From: Gammaproteobacteria bacterium
GTDB lineage: Bacteria > Pseudomonadota > Gammaproteobacteria > Pseudomonadales > Pseudohongiellaceae
Direction: 5' to 3'
DNA length: 64,000 nucleotides
Assembly (NCBI GenBank): GCA_018661465.1
Contig: JABJIC010000015.1
Location: 148,174-212,173 of the forward strand
Every line of letters starts with the position of its first letter. The first letter of the stretch is position 1. Made by a program: the position numbers and the translations under genes. Below the pieces are notes generated by a model that saw nothing but the letters and a program-made list of their open reading frames with translations, had not been told where the DNA came from and did not search any database. Below are positions 26,773-35,432 of this stretch, one piece after another.

Positions 26773-26842
26773 CAGAAGTCCGAAAGATAGCTAATAGACT
26801 GCACTAGTAAGAGTGACTACAACTCGTAATTGACTGACTGGT

Positions 26843-26866
26843 CTCGTTCTTGGCCGAAAGCCGCCG
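26843..26866 (+). repeat. Intergenic motif, copy B
   Basis: Core TGGCCGAAAGCCGCC preceded by CTCGTTCT; 79 bases after the stop of the preceding gene. Nearly identical to copy C at 27693. Confidence 0.4.
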
Positions 26867-26906
26867 GTGACAAACTGAATAGCAACAAGTTCATGGAGGC
26901 ATTGTA

Positions 26907-27680
26907 ATTAACCCTATCTCTAAACTGACGTTTACGTTTTTCGTATTGTTAAGCTCCCTCACATCCTTGGCTCAATCTGCAGACGAGGAGTTCTCGAGTT
27001 TCTCTTTTAATGCATCGAGTGGGCTGGAAATGCCCTATAGGCTCCACTCACCATCTATCGAGGCGGGGACAGTAGTGCCGCTAATTATCTATCTACATGG
27101 CTCCGGTGGCTGGGGTACAGACAATGTAAAACAGATTTCAGGCGGTAACACCCATGGCACTCGATTGTGGCTTAAGTCAGAAATTGCTTCAGAGAATCCA
27201 GCCTATGTATTGGCTCCCCAAATACCACGCCCGCAGCTGTGGGGTGCTCCTGATTCTGAAGAGCTAGCCCCTTATGCCGAAGTGTTAGTAGAGCTAATCA
27301 ATCAAATAAAGTCAGAGTTGCTGATTGATGAAAACCGCATATATATTATGGGACAGTCTCTAGGGGGAATTGGCGTATGGGATATTATCGCCAAGCGTCC
27401 TGACATCTTTGCGGCAGGTGTTCCAGTTTGTGGAGCAGGTAATACCGACCGCATAGTCAATGCACGGAATATAGCCTTGTGGGCGTTTCACGGAGCGATG
27501 GATACTACTGTTCCCGTAGCAGGCTCTAGAAACATGGTCACAAGCTTGGAAGCGGCCAAAGGGAATATCCGATATACAGAATATCCGGATGTTGGTCATA
27601 ATTCCTGGGAGCGGGCATTTGCAGATCCAGGGCTTTCGCAGTGGTTGTTTTCTAATGTCAGGGGGCAATCTCAGAAGTGA
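26907..27680 (+). CDS. Exported alpha/beta-hydrolase (prolyl-oligopeptidase/esterase type), unusual start codon
   Basis: The catalytic triad is clear: IIYLHGSGGWG (oxyanion region), nucleophile in MGQSLGGIGVW, acid in HGAMDTTVP, His in DVGHNSW. The first standard start in frame is TTG at 26946, which would cut the signal peptide to about ten residues. The frame stays open upstream, and from ATT at 26907 it reads INPISKLTFTFFVLLSSLTS, a normal Sec signal, with GGAGG seven bases before the ATT. So translation from a rare ATT codon, or a damaged ATG, is likely. About 257 residues in that case; 244 from TTG. Confidence 0.78.
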   Translation: MNPISKLTFTFFVLLSSLTSLAQSADEEFSSFSFNASSGLEMPYRLHSPSIEAGTVVPLIIYLHGSGGWGTDNVKQISGGNTHGTRLWLKSEIASENPAYVLAPQIPRPQLWGAPDSEELAPYAEVLVELINQIKSELLIDENRIYIMGQSLGGIGVWDIIAKRPDIFAAGVPVCGAGNTDRIVNARNIALWAFHGAMDTTVPVAGSRNMVTSLEAAKGNIRYTEYPDVGHNSWERAFADPGLSQWLFSNVRGQSQK

Positions 27681-27692
27681 GACAAAGATAAG

Positions 27693-27716
27693 CGTCGGCT
27701 CTTGGCCGGAAGCCGC
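27693..27716 (+). repeat. Intergenic motif, copy C
   Basis: Core TGGCCGGAAGCCGCT preceded by CGTCGGCTCT; 23 bases after the stop of the hydrolase gene, and next to the 3' end of the convergent Sel1 lipoprotein gene. Confidence 0.4.
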
Positions 27717-27719
27717 TCT

Positions 27720-28400
27720 TCAATTCTGCTCAAGTCTATCCAACGCCGCTCGTGCCTGACTGTAGCCGCGACTGGCTGATTCTTTGTACCAGCTAATCGC
27801 CTCATCAATGTCACGACCAACTCCACGGCCTTCTTCAAACATTACTGCCAAACGAAATTGGGGTATTGCATCGCCTTGTTCCGCTGCTTGGCGCCACCAA
27901 TAAACTGCTAGTGAGTCATCTTGAGGAACTCCACTGCCTGATGCGTAAATATTTCCCATATTGTGTTGAGCTAGCATGTTGCCCATCAGAGCAGCCCTTC
28001 TGTACCAAGTAGCTGCTTCAACAAGATCGGTAGTATTACCAAGGCCCTCAGCATAGGAGGTTCCCATTAAAAAATTAGCTTCTGCAACTTCTTCTTCAGC
28101 TAAGCGCTCGACATCCTGTATTACACTTGATGCAATTTGCTGAGCTAAACTCCTGTCCTGCAAAAAACCCATTCGACCCGTGGAGTGAACGCGGGCGATC
28201 CACATGACGGCTAGGGTGTCTTGAGTTGCTGCCGCTCGCTCAAGCAACATTCGAGCTCTTTCATCATCGACATAACCAGCAGCTCCCGTATACCAATCTA
28301 TGGCATTCGCCAAATCAGTGTTTAGGTCGGGTGTAACGTTACAGCCACCAACTATGAGCAAGCAGATTACCAATACACATTGACGGAAAAAGAGAAGCAT
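27720..28400 (-). CDS. Sel1-repeat lipoprotein
   Basis: 226 residues. Signal peptide with lipobox (LVICLLIVGGC). Sel1/TPR-like units follow: ANFLMGTSYAEGLGNTTDLVEAATWYRRAALMG, AQHNMGNIYASGSGVPQDDSLAVYWWRQAAEQG, PQFRLAVMFEEGRGVGRDIDEAISWYKESASRG, with weaker units before. These are protein-interaction scaffolds. The partner is unknown. The gene converges on the exported hydrolase. Confidence 0.87.
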   Translation of the reverse strand: MLLFFRQCVLVICLLIVGGCNVTPDLNTDLANAIDWYTGAAGYVDDERARMLLERAAATQDTLAVMWIARVHSTGRMGFLQDRSLAQQIASSVIQDVERLAEEEVAEANFLMGTSYAEGLGNTTDLVEAATWYRRAALMGNMLAQHNMGNIYASGSGVPQDDSLAVYWWRQAAEQGDAIPQFRLAVMFEEGRGVGRDIDEAISWYKESASRGYSQARAALDRLEQN

Positions 28401-28624
28401 AAGGTAATGTATCTTACAGCGTCATGGGCATGTCAAATATTATTTCCTCTCGGCACTTGGTCTGGATCTAAAGCAAGCATCTGTTACAGACCTAAACTAG
28501 CCGGATGAGCGATTACAGAAAATTCTCAATTTAACCCTACAAATAGGAATTGAAGATGTTATAGGGGCGTTTATGTTAGTCTTTTTTTTAAACAACTATG
28601 CAAATATTGAGAGGGACCAAGCCA

Positions 28625-29068
28625 ATGATGAATTTCGAACTATTTTTTTCTCTTGCTAGCTTACTCGCTATGGGCGGATGGATAACTCTATTGGCGTCAC
28701 CGCTCATTCCTCAATGGTCAGACCGAATTGCTGGCTTAATCATCCCTGTGTTGTTGTCAGCTGGATACGTGGTGCTCATTTTATTTTTCTCCTCAAGTGA
28801 AGAAGGTGGGTTCGGCAGCCTTGCGGAAGTCACAATACTCTTTTCACATGAGGATGCTGTGCTAGCGGGATGGGTGCACTATCTGGCTTTTGATTTACTG
28901 ATTGGTGCCTGGGTATGCAGAACTGCTCGACGTGAGGGGATAAATTTTTGGTTCGTGGCTCCCTGCTTACCCTTAACTTTAATGTTAGGGCCTGCTGGCT
29001 ATCTAGCTTTCAATGCAGTGCGTCTCATCCCTAGAAAAAAACAACAAGCTGGTGACGAGAGTTCTTGA
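28625..29068 (+). CDS. ABA4-like (DUF4281) integral membrane protein
   Basis: 147 residues from ATG at 28625, chosen for AGGGA eight bases upstream; nine more in-frame codons exist before it. Four membrane helices: ELFFSLASLLAMGGWITLLASPL, IAGLIIPVLLSAGYVVLILFF, AGWVHYLAFDLLIGAWVC, FWFVAPCLPLTLMLGPAGYLAFN. The WVHYLAFDLLIGAWV and GPAGYL motifs are those of the ABA4-like family, named for a plant protein needed for neoxanthin synthesis; bacterial members have no proven role. No carotenoid genes are nearby. Confidence 0.75.
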   Translation: MMNFELFFSLASLLAMGGWITLLASPLIPQWSDRIAGLIIPVLLSAGYVVLILFFSSSEEGGFGSLAEVTILFSHEDAVLAGWVHYLAFDLLIGAWVCRTARREGINFWFVAPCLPLTLMLGPAGYLAFNAVRLIPRKKQQAGDESS

Positions 29069-29094
29069 AAGTAGCTAGTGCTGAACGCTCGGAA

Positions 29095-30024
29095 CTAGCT
29101 ATAAACCTGCTTCAATATTTCACCGGCACCCTGTGCCAATAAATCCTTAGCTACGGCGATTCCCAAACTGTCGGGATCGTTCCGTGGTCCCCTTGCCTCG
29201 GCTGTGTAGCTAAGACTTCCATCGGGGGCGCCTACCAGTCCTCGCAGCCAAAGCTGATCTCCTTCAAGAATTGCGAAGCAGGCTATAGGAACCTGGCAGC
29301 CTCCCTCAAGATGCTTATTCATAGCTCTTTCTGCCAGTACACAATCTGCAGAGTCGGCATGATGCAATGGGGCTATCAGTTGCTGAATTTCGGTATCTGC
29401 CAATCGACATTCAAGACCCAGAGCGCCTTGTCCGCCTGCGGGCAGGCATAATTCGGGAGTGAGTGTTTCAGCAATGCGCTTATCAAAGCCCAATCGCTTC
29501 AAACCGGAGGAAGCCAAAATGATGGCGTCATACTCATCCGCGTCCAATTTTGTAAGGCGGGTATTCACATTGCCTCTGAGATCCAATACTTTCAGGTCGG
29601 GACGCAGGGCTTGTAGCTGACATTGGCGACGAAGGCTGCAGGTTCCCAATCGAGCACCGATGGGGAGGTCTTCAAATCGATCAATGGTATTGGAGACGAA
29701 TGCATCGCTTGGGTCGTGTCTCTCACAGATAACTGCCAGACCCAGGCCTTCAGGAAAATCCATGGGGACATCCTTCATGGAATGCACGGCGATGTCGGCT
29801 CTACCATCGAGCATGGACTCTTCCAATTCTTTCACGAACAAGCCTTTACCACCGACCTTGGCCAGCGGCGCGTCGAGAATTCGATCGCCCTTGCTTGTCA
29901 TTGGCAGCAACTCAACCACAAGATCAGGATGGAGTTCTTCCAGGCGAGCCTTGATGTGTTCCGCTTGCCATAAGGCGAGTGCAGATTTTCTGGTAGCGAT
30001 CCGCAACGTGGACTGTTCTGACAT
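29095..30024 (-). CDS. hemC: Porphobilinogen deaminase (hydroxymethylbilane synthase)
   Basis: 309 residues, standard length. It joins four porphobilinogen units into hydroxymethylbilane in tetrapyrrole synthesis, in the cytosol. Motifs: [19 protein letters not shown] at the N-terminus, [29 protein letters not shown] (with the catalytic Asp), [23 protein letters not shown] and the dipyrromethane-cofactor Cys in [12 protein letters not shown]. In most Gammaproteobacteria hemD follows directly; here the next gene is convergent, so hemC is separate. A terminator of the gene upstream lies 24-55 bases before its start. Confidence 0.97.
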   Translation of the reverse strand: MSEQSTLRIATRKSALALWQAEHIKARLEELHPDLVVELLPMTSKGDRILDAPLAKVGGKGLFVKELEESMLDGRADIAVHSMKDVPMDFPEGLGLAVICERHDPSDAFVSNTIDRFEDLPIGARLGTCSLRRQCQLQALRPDLKVLDLRGNVNTRLTKLDADEYDAIILASSGLKRLGFDKRIAETLTPELCLPAGGQGALGLECRLADTEIQQLIAPLHHADSADCVLAERAMNKHLEGGCQVPIACFAILEGDQLWLRGLVGAPDGSLSYTAEARGPRNDPDSLGIAVAKDLLAQGAGEILKQVYS

Positions 30025-30047
30025 AATTATTCAACCAATTAAAATAT

Positions 30048-30079
30048 AACGGCCCCGAAGCTGAGCTTGCGGAGCCGTT
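30048..30079 (-). terminator. Intrinsic terminator of the exported hydrolase gene
   Basis: A ~15-bp imperfect hairpin (AACGGCCCCGAAGC ... GCTTGCGGAGCCGTT; one mismatch, one bulge). On the minus strand it is followed by ATATTTTAATT. It lies 33 bases past the stop at 30112 and insulates hemC from that gene. Confidence 0.75.
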
Positions 30080-30111
30080 GTAATGATAGCCTATTTGTCG
30101 ACTAGTAATCT

Positions 30112-32118
30112 CTACTCAAAAACAGAGCTATTTCCACGAGCGATTTCCATCAAGGTATTCTTGAATCCCGGCAATAGATAGCCTTCTTCTATCAAGGCAT
30201 CTGTCGCGTCTTCATACTGCGAAAGATAGTCATCAAAAGATGAATACAAGGCATCAATGGAACTTCTAGAATCCCGTGATTGCGCCGCTGCCGCTGTGTT
30301 TGCCGGGAGAGGAATATAGCCTCCAGACAATCGAGCAAGAGACTTCTCCGCACCTGTTGCAGGCGCTCTGAGATTCCAAGGAATGAAAGTAGCAAGTGGC
30401 ACCTGAGTCAACGGAGGCAATATTGTACTGCTAGCGGAATCGTTGTTATCAAGGTTCACCGCCGGTACCAATGCTTTGTAGTAACTGCTGGAGGACTGTG
30501 GGTGATTATCGACAATGCGCTGATCATCCCAACGATCTCCATAGTCTACATACGCTGGCTGGTACAGGGCTGAAGGATGGTTCACTCCAGCCATTCTATT
30601 CCAGGCGTCGCTGTTTATTCCTCGCTCGGTATGGGAAGGCACTAGAGAACCATCACTGATTCTAGGATAACGGGAGGCCGGTGGCTCTTCACCTTCTGCA
30701 ACCCAATTATACATGGCGACCAACAGCGAATCAGCGAACGGAGCCCACATGTTTGGATTCCGCGGCAACTGACCCGAAGTTGCTTCTTGAGGAATTCCAT
30801 CTCCTGAACCATGCTGCGAACCGCCGATAGTATAGAAACGCACCTCGTCTGGAAGTACTGCATCTTCCGTACCTTCCGGATTGGTGTGAGGCAGGGAACC
30901 CGCCCTTACCCAATATTCATTTGAAGTCTGGATGTGCATTAACTTGGGCAGGGTGTTGCTGGCGCGGGCCTTTCGCAATACGCCATCAGTCTTACCGGTA
31001 AAAGGATCTGTGCTGTCACCATAGGTAAACGGAAACAAATCATTTGGGAAGAGATGATTGGACTGTTGACCATTTGTTCTTGTGGGCATGGCGAATCGGT
31101 TGTTGAACATGCCATAACCACTTCCCGCGATTACAGGGATAACTCCATCGAAAACCTTTCGCCCTTCCAAGTCCGCATTAAATCCGTCGTACATAAACTG
31201 GCGTAGCAAACGACCACTCTGAGAATTTCCCCAGGCAACCGTGTGATCAATCTCGGGGATGTTCAGAGCTTCAAGCTCTTCGCTACCTTCACCACCAAAT
31301 CGGATAAGGGAAACCACATCACGAATGGCCGACATTCCCGCTCCAGCGAGAACGGGGTTTTTGGCTTCATAAATAAGCTCGTAGATATAGCCGGGCTGAA
31401 AACCACCCTCAAGATTAATCTTGATTATCGGCTGATTGGATTGTGGTTCTGGCTGAACATCCAAAGTGAACTGTGATCTCTCTAGCGGGACTCGGGGATC
31501 ATCCTGATACAGCCTCCGATTGAGAGTGGCATTTCTCATTCCCTGCTCGGTGGGCTCATAGGCTAGATGCCTGCTAGTGGCTATATTCACATCGTTAGAC
31601 TCACTACTAACACTAACTTCATATCGTACTTCGCCGGTAATAGGCGCGGATGTAGTTCCAACAATGGGAGCATGCAGGCGAATTCTTGTATCTGAGGGCG
31701 TGAGTTCGTTAATCCAGCCTGTTACGAGATAGGTAAAACCCATAGCGCTGAGAGGGTGCTGTAGAGAAGCTTCCGGAGCCACTCGACTGCCGCCTCTATT
31801 ATTTACGCTGTAGAGCAGACCCCCATTGGCGATGTCTTCGGAAGGTACCAAGATTTTGAAATCCGCCACATATTCAATCAGACCATCACCGTTCAAGGGC
31901 GCATATTGAATGTCGGTAATCGCTGCGTTGGCCGGATCATTCGGGTCCAGTGTTAGATGAATACCGCCACTGATGCTTTCATAGGTGAAATCTACTGCGG
32001 GATCGGAAATCGTCGCCCGATCGTGGATATGGATGCTGGTGACCTGTCCACTGACGGGTAAAGCCAGAATCAGAAGAAATGCTGCCAGACTAATTTTAAA
32101 GGATCTAAAAGAGTTCAT
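30112..32118 (-). CDS. Exported alpha/beta-hydrolase-domain protein (Abhydrolase_10 type)
   Basis: 668 residues with a signal peptide (ISLAAFLLILALPVSGQ). A beta-rich N-terminal half is followed by the hydrolase core: YELIYEAKNPVLAGAGMSAIRDVVSLIRFG, VAWGNSQSGRLLRQFMYDGFN (nucleophile Ser), HIQTSNEYWVRAGSLPHT and GGSQHGSGDG (His). This is the 'alpha/beta hydrolase domain-containing protein' family of ~500-700 residues, with no proven substrate. AGGT stands six bases before ATG. Confidence 0.85.
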   Translation of the reverse strand: MNSFRSFKISLAAFLLILALPVSGQVTSIHIHDRATISDPAVDFTYESISGGIHLTLDPNDPANAAITDIQYAPLNGDGLIEYVADFKILVPSEDIANGGLLYSVNNRGGSRVAPEASLQHPLSAMGFTYLVTGWINELTPSDTRIRLHAPIVGTTSAPITGEVRYEVSVSSESNDVNIATSRHLAYEPTEQGMRNATLNRRLYQDDPRVPLERSQFTLDVQPEPQSNQPIIKINLEGGFQPGYIYELIYEAKNPVLAGAGMSAIRDVVSLIRFGGEGSEELEALNIPEIDHTVAWGNSQSGRLLRQFMYDGFNADLEGRKVFDGVIPVIAGSGYGMFNNRFAMPTRTNGQQSNHLFPNDLFPFTYGDSTDPFTGKTDGVLRKARASNTLPKLMHIQTSNEYWVRAGSLPHTNPEGTEDAVLPDEVRFYTIGGSQHGSGDGIPQEATSGQLPRNPNMWAPFADSLLVAMYNWVAEGEEPPASRYPRISDGSLVPSHTERGINSDAWNRMAGVNHPSALYQPAYVDYGDRWDDQRIVDNHPQSSSSYYKALVPAVNLDNNDSASSTILPPLTQVPLATFIPWNLRAPATGAEKSLARLSGGYIPLPANTAAAAQSRDSRSSIDALYSSFDDYLSQYEDATDALIEEGYLLPGFKNTLMEIARGNSSVFE

Positions 32119-32245
32119 AGTAGTACCTGGTTTTTGGATTTTGATGCCTATCTAGACGTCGCTAATGTTTTTCCTTAGTTAGTTACTGCCCAGTTTTTAA
32201 CATTTCAAATCGAGAGTCAATGCCTGTTGGGAACAAGCAGGCAGA

Positions 32246-33190
32246 TTAGGCCCTGACAGCCTTTTCACGGCCTGTCAGCAATGGTGTGAGAGCGGTAATA
32301 ATCGATCCAAGGATGAGTAATGCAGCACCGGCGATGGAAACCCAACCCAGACGATCGGAGAATTCGTAATTGGGGTTTATCAGCACCACCAACTTCAGTG
32401 TGCCGATAGTGAACACTGGCGCCAGAGCCAGAACTGCACTTACCTTGGAGGCATGCCAATGATTCAGGGATTCAGCAAAACAGCCATAGGCTATCAAGGT
32501 ATTAATGCAACAGAAAAGTAAGATGAAAAACTGCGCCTGGTTGAGATCAAATAATTCTCCCGGGCTAGAAAACGGCAACAGTACCAGACTGGAAAATACA
32601 TAGATGACAAACAGGATTTGTACCGAAGAAAAATTCTGCGACAACTTCTTTTGTAACAAGGCATAAACTGCCCAGGTGATGGCCGCAATAATCACAATTA
32701 TCACGCCCAGAGTTTCTCTATTATCCAGATTCGACAAAGCGGAAAGTCTGTCATCGAAAAACAGCAAAAGACCAATAACAATCATCAGCGTGCCACCAAG
32801 CTGAATTTTGCTGAAGGGCTCCTTGTAAAATACCACACCGCCAAGGATCAGGAATAGTGTACTCAGTTGTATAACCGCTTCACTGGTTTCACCATTGACG
32901 AAGTTCAAACTGTAATTAAACATGAAATAGTTTATGCAAAGCATTGTTGAAGCAATAAACAATATCCAGCGGGTAGAACCACTGATGTTGCGAAGATCAG
33001 GAAGTTGTCTGCGAGACAGTAACCACAGAAACAACACAGCAAATGCAGCAAAAAACCTGTACCAGACAATGGTGACTGCATCCATGGCAACCAACAACTC
33101 TTTAAGTGCTACGGGCAGAACTCCCCATAACATTGCTGATATGAGAGCCAGGCTCAGCCCGGTTATCGGTTTATGATTGGATGCTTCCAT
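32246..33190 (-). CDS. EamA/DMT-family transporter
   Basis: 314 residues with ten predicted membrane helices in two five-helix halves, each starting like an EamA repeat (GLSLALISAMLWGVLPVALKEL; LGVIIVIIAAITWAVYALLQKKL). Family members export metabolites or amino acids as drug/metabolite transporters; the substrate cannot be read. It is the first gene past the hairpin at 33229-33261, so it probably has its own promoter. Confidence 0.9.
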   Translation of the reverse strand: MEASNHKPITGLSLALISAMLWGVLPVALKELLVAMDAVTIVWYRFFAAFAVLFLWLLSRRQLPDLRNISGSTRWILFIASTMLCINYFMFNYSLNFVNGETSEAVIQLSTLFLILGGVVFYKEPFSKIQLGGTLMIVIGLLLFFDDRLSALSNLDNRETLGVIIVIIAAITWAVYALLQKKLSQNFSSVQILFVIYVFSSLVLLPFSSPGELFDLNQAQFFILLFCCINTLIAYGCFAESLNHWHASKVSAVLALAPVFTIGTLKLVVLINPNYEFSDRLGWVSIAGAALLILGSIITALTPLLTGREKAVRA

Positions 33191-33228
33191 TTAGAAATAT
33201 TGGTTTCACAATTCAGAGAATGAAAGAG

Positions 33229-33261
33229 AACATGCAAGTCACGCCTTGTGATTTGCATGTT
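33229..33261. terminator. Strong hairpin between the FG-GAP and EamA genes
   Basis: AACATGCAA-G-TCAC / GTGA-T-TTGCATGTT: 9-bp and 4-bp paired arms, five-base loop. On the minus strand it lies 27 bases past the stop of the FG-GAP gene. No T-run follows, so termination or mRNA protection are both possible. Confidence 0.55.
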
Positions 33262-33287
33262 ATAAGAAGATTGGAGTTCAGGAATTT

Positions 33288-34517
33288 TTATAGGCCGTTG
33301 TTTTGGTAGTACACAACATTCCTTGTTCCCGCGCCGATGCCGACAATATCCTTGAATCCATCGCCATTGAAGTCTTCAATGGCAAGACCGGAAACAGCAA
33401 TACCACCTATATCAAGATCGATGCGACGCCATTCGCTAGCCTCACCCGTGTTCTGGTATATCGCCAACTGGTATGGCTCTGAGCGGCCGCCTGCAACTAT
33501 TTCATCAACACCATCGTTATTCAGATCGGCAGTAAGTAAACCATGGCCGTTGGAAAATCCTGTTTCTATAACAGCTCTACTCCAAAGACCATTGGTAATA
33601 TTGCCTTCGGTATAGACTACAATTTCATTGCCATGCCAGGGTTCTACTGTTGCCACAAATCGCTCGCTACCATTCATGGTTCCAACATCTACTTCGCTAG
33701 ATCCGATCTGTGGCCTATCTGCGTCCTGCTTACCTGCAGCTATCTGTGAGCGTGCAACTTGCTCTCCTCGAGTAGCAAGTTGAAAAAGATGTACCCCATA
33801 AAAACTGGCCGAGAGCATGTCATCACGACCATCATTATCCCAATCCACAATGTCTAAACCATGTGACAATTGTAATGATTCGTTCAGAACAACACTCGGC
33901 CATCTGCTCACGCTCAGATCCTCAGGAACTGAATAAGCCTTGAGCTGAAGGTCAACATCATAGAGAGGAGATGTGGCCCCCACTCCAATTATTGGAAGAT
34001 TAACAAGTTCATCGTTGCCATCTCCATTGATGTCGGCCCATTTAATACGATGACTAGTAGGCACCTCATCGATATAGTGCATTTCCCATTCCTGATTAAC
34101 CGTCGGGTTACCCGGATTTTCTAACCAATGAAGTAAACCTCCTTCTGTAGATGCTCCCAGATTAAACGCACTGGCAAGCACTATATCAGTATCACCATCA
34201 CCATCGATGTCTCTCGGTGCAGCGTCGATATTGCCCTGTGCAACTGTGGATATTACATATTTTTCCCAGGTAGGATTCTTATACCAAGCGAATTGAGCCG
34301 GGTTTGTTGATAGAGCGATAATGTCAGTAAGTCCATCGCCATCCATGTCAGCGGCCTCGACGCCATATCCCCCGCGCATGGTCTCGTCCAGGGTAAATTT
34401 TTCAAAATTCACGAAGGAACGCTGGGCATCAGCCATCTGGCAGGCTGTGAGCAGGCCGGTGAAGAGAATCCCAATTTTTAGCTTGGTTCCGATCTGAGCT
34501 TGATATGAACTATTCAT
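33288..34517 (-). CDS. Exported FG-GAP/VCBS-repeat propeller protein
   Basis: 409 residues from ATG at 34517; 28 further in-frame codons upstream do not look like coding sequence. A signal peptide (LKIGILFTGLLTACQMADAQ) could even be a lipobox (LLTAC). Repeated calcium-binding FG-GAP units: VEAADMDGDGLTDIIALS, APRDIDGDGDTDIVLAS, KWADINGDGNDELVNL, DIVDWDNDGRDDMLSASF, LTADLNNDGVDEIVAGG, AIEDFNGDGFKDIVGIG. This makes a seven-bladed propeller, usually extracellular. Binding partner unknown. Confidence 0.87.
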   Translation of the reverse strand: MNSSYQAQIGTKLKIGILFTGLLTACQMADAQRSFVNFEKFTLDETMRGGYGVEAADMDGDGLTDIIALSTNPAQFAWYKNPTWEKYVISTVAQGNIDAAPRDIDGDGDTDIVLASAFNLGASTEGGLLHWLENPGNPTVNQEWEMHYIDEVPTSHRIKWADINGDGNDELVNLPIIGVGATSPLYDVDLQLKAYSVPEDLSVSRWPSVVLNESLQLSHGLDIVDWDNDGRDDMLSASFYGVHLFQLATRGEQVARSQIAAGKQDADRPQIGSSEVDVGTMNGSERFVATVEPWHGNEIVVYTEGNITNGLWSRAVIETGFSNGHGLLTADLNNDGVDEIVAGGRSEPYQLAIYQNTGEASEWRRIDLDIGGIAVSGLAIEDFNGDGFKDIVGIGAGTRNVVYYQNNGL

Positions 34518-34699
34518 TATTTTTATCTCATACTGATTTATCGAGTTGTACAAAAACACATGTCCACAGATTATACGGCATCCAAGGGGATCAGCCAGCA
34601 CTTACTGAGCGGCAATCCAGGGTCTATTGCTAATGAGCATGCATTAAGGGCGGTACAGATTTAGCAAGAGGGGAATGCTTACGGCAAGAGAGGGCCAGG

Positions 34700-35251
34700 C
34701 TAGTTGATCTTGATATGGTGAGAGAATCTGGCGCTTAGAAACTCCATTTGATCTGCCAATACATTGTGATTACACAGATAAAGGAATTCATACTGATTGG
34801 GCACAAAGGGAATTGCCAGCAATTCCATGTTCGCCTCTTCAGGCAGCCTGTCTGCCTTTCGGTTATTACACCGCCTGCAGGAACTGACCACATTGGTCCA
34901 TCTGTCTGCGCCACCTTTGGAAAGTGGGTGTACATGATCGCGGGATAGATCACTCAATGGGAATATTCCACCGCAATAGAGACAGAGGTTCTTATCTCTT
35001 CTGAAGAGGAATCTATTTTCCAGCGGGGGCTCAAAATTGTTCGTATGAACTTTGCCTTCGCAGGCAATAATACTCGGGAGTTGCAAGACTGATTGCACAC
35101 CGCAGCGGTTGTAGCCACCGTGCATTTCGAAGACAGTATCCCCGAGAGACCAAATAACCTGATCCTTAACCAGGAGAGTCGCCGTCTCTTCACGGGTCAA
35201 CCAGCTAACCGGTGTTCCTGCCTTATTCAGTCTGAGAATTTTTGCGTTCAA
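34700..35251 (-). CDS. HNH endonuclease domain protein
   Basis: 183 residues. The HNH core is complete: CLYCGGIFPLSDLSRDHVHPLSKGGADRWTNVVSSCRRCNNRKADRLPEEA, with zinc Cys pairs (CLYC, CRRC), the DHVHP general base and N-N-K. A ~70-residue N-terminal part (LRLNKAGTPVSWLTREETATLLVKDQVIW) matches the HNH proteins found widely in Proteobacteria near no particular element. A TTG start with GAGGT nine bases upstream is the best choice. Its role (repair, restriction or other) is not known. Confidence 0.87.
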   Translation of the reverse strand: MNAKILRLNKAGTPVSWLTREETATLLVKDQVIWSLGDTVFEMHGGYNRCGVQSVLQLPSIIACEGKVHTNNFEPPLENRFLFRRDKNLCLYCGGIFPLSDLSRDHVHPLSKGGADRWTNVVSSCRRCNNRKADRLPEEANMELLAIPFVPNQYEFLYLCNHNVLADQMEFLSARFSHHIKIN

Positions 35252-35432
35252 GCTTTTTCGACCTCGCCACCTTCCAACACGAGGTGGAAGAGTTAGACAT
35301 TGAGAAAGAGAAACTTAAAAAATCAAAAAATTGGGAAAATAGAAAGAGCAATCACACTGCTACCACTAGTTTATCGGCGACTTTGCCCGACACTAAACCC
35401 AGCTAATAAAATAGCAAGGGTGTTATAACGCT

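Noticed and set aside
29073..29100. AGCTAGT / ACTAGCT inverted repeat between the ABA4-like gene and hemC
   Set aside because: Only 7-bp arms around a 14-base loop and it overlaps the hemC stop; too weak for a terminator call.
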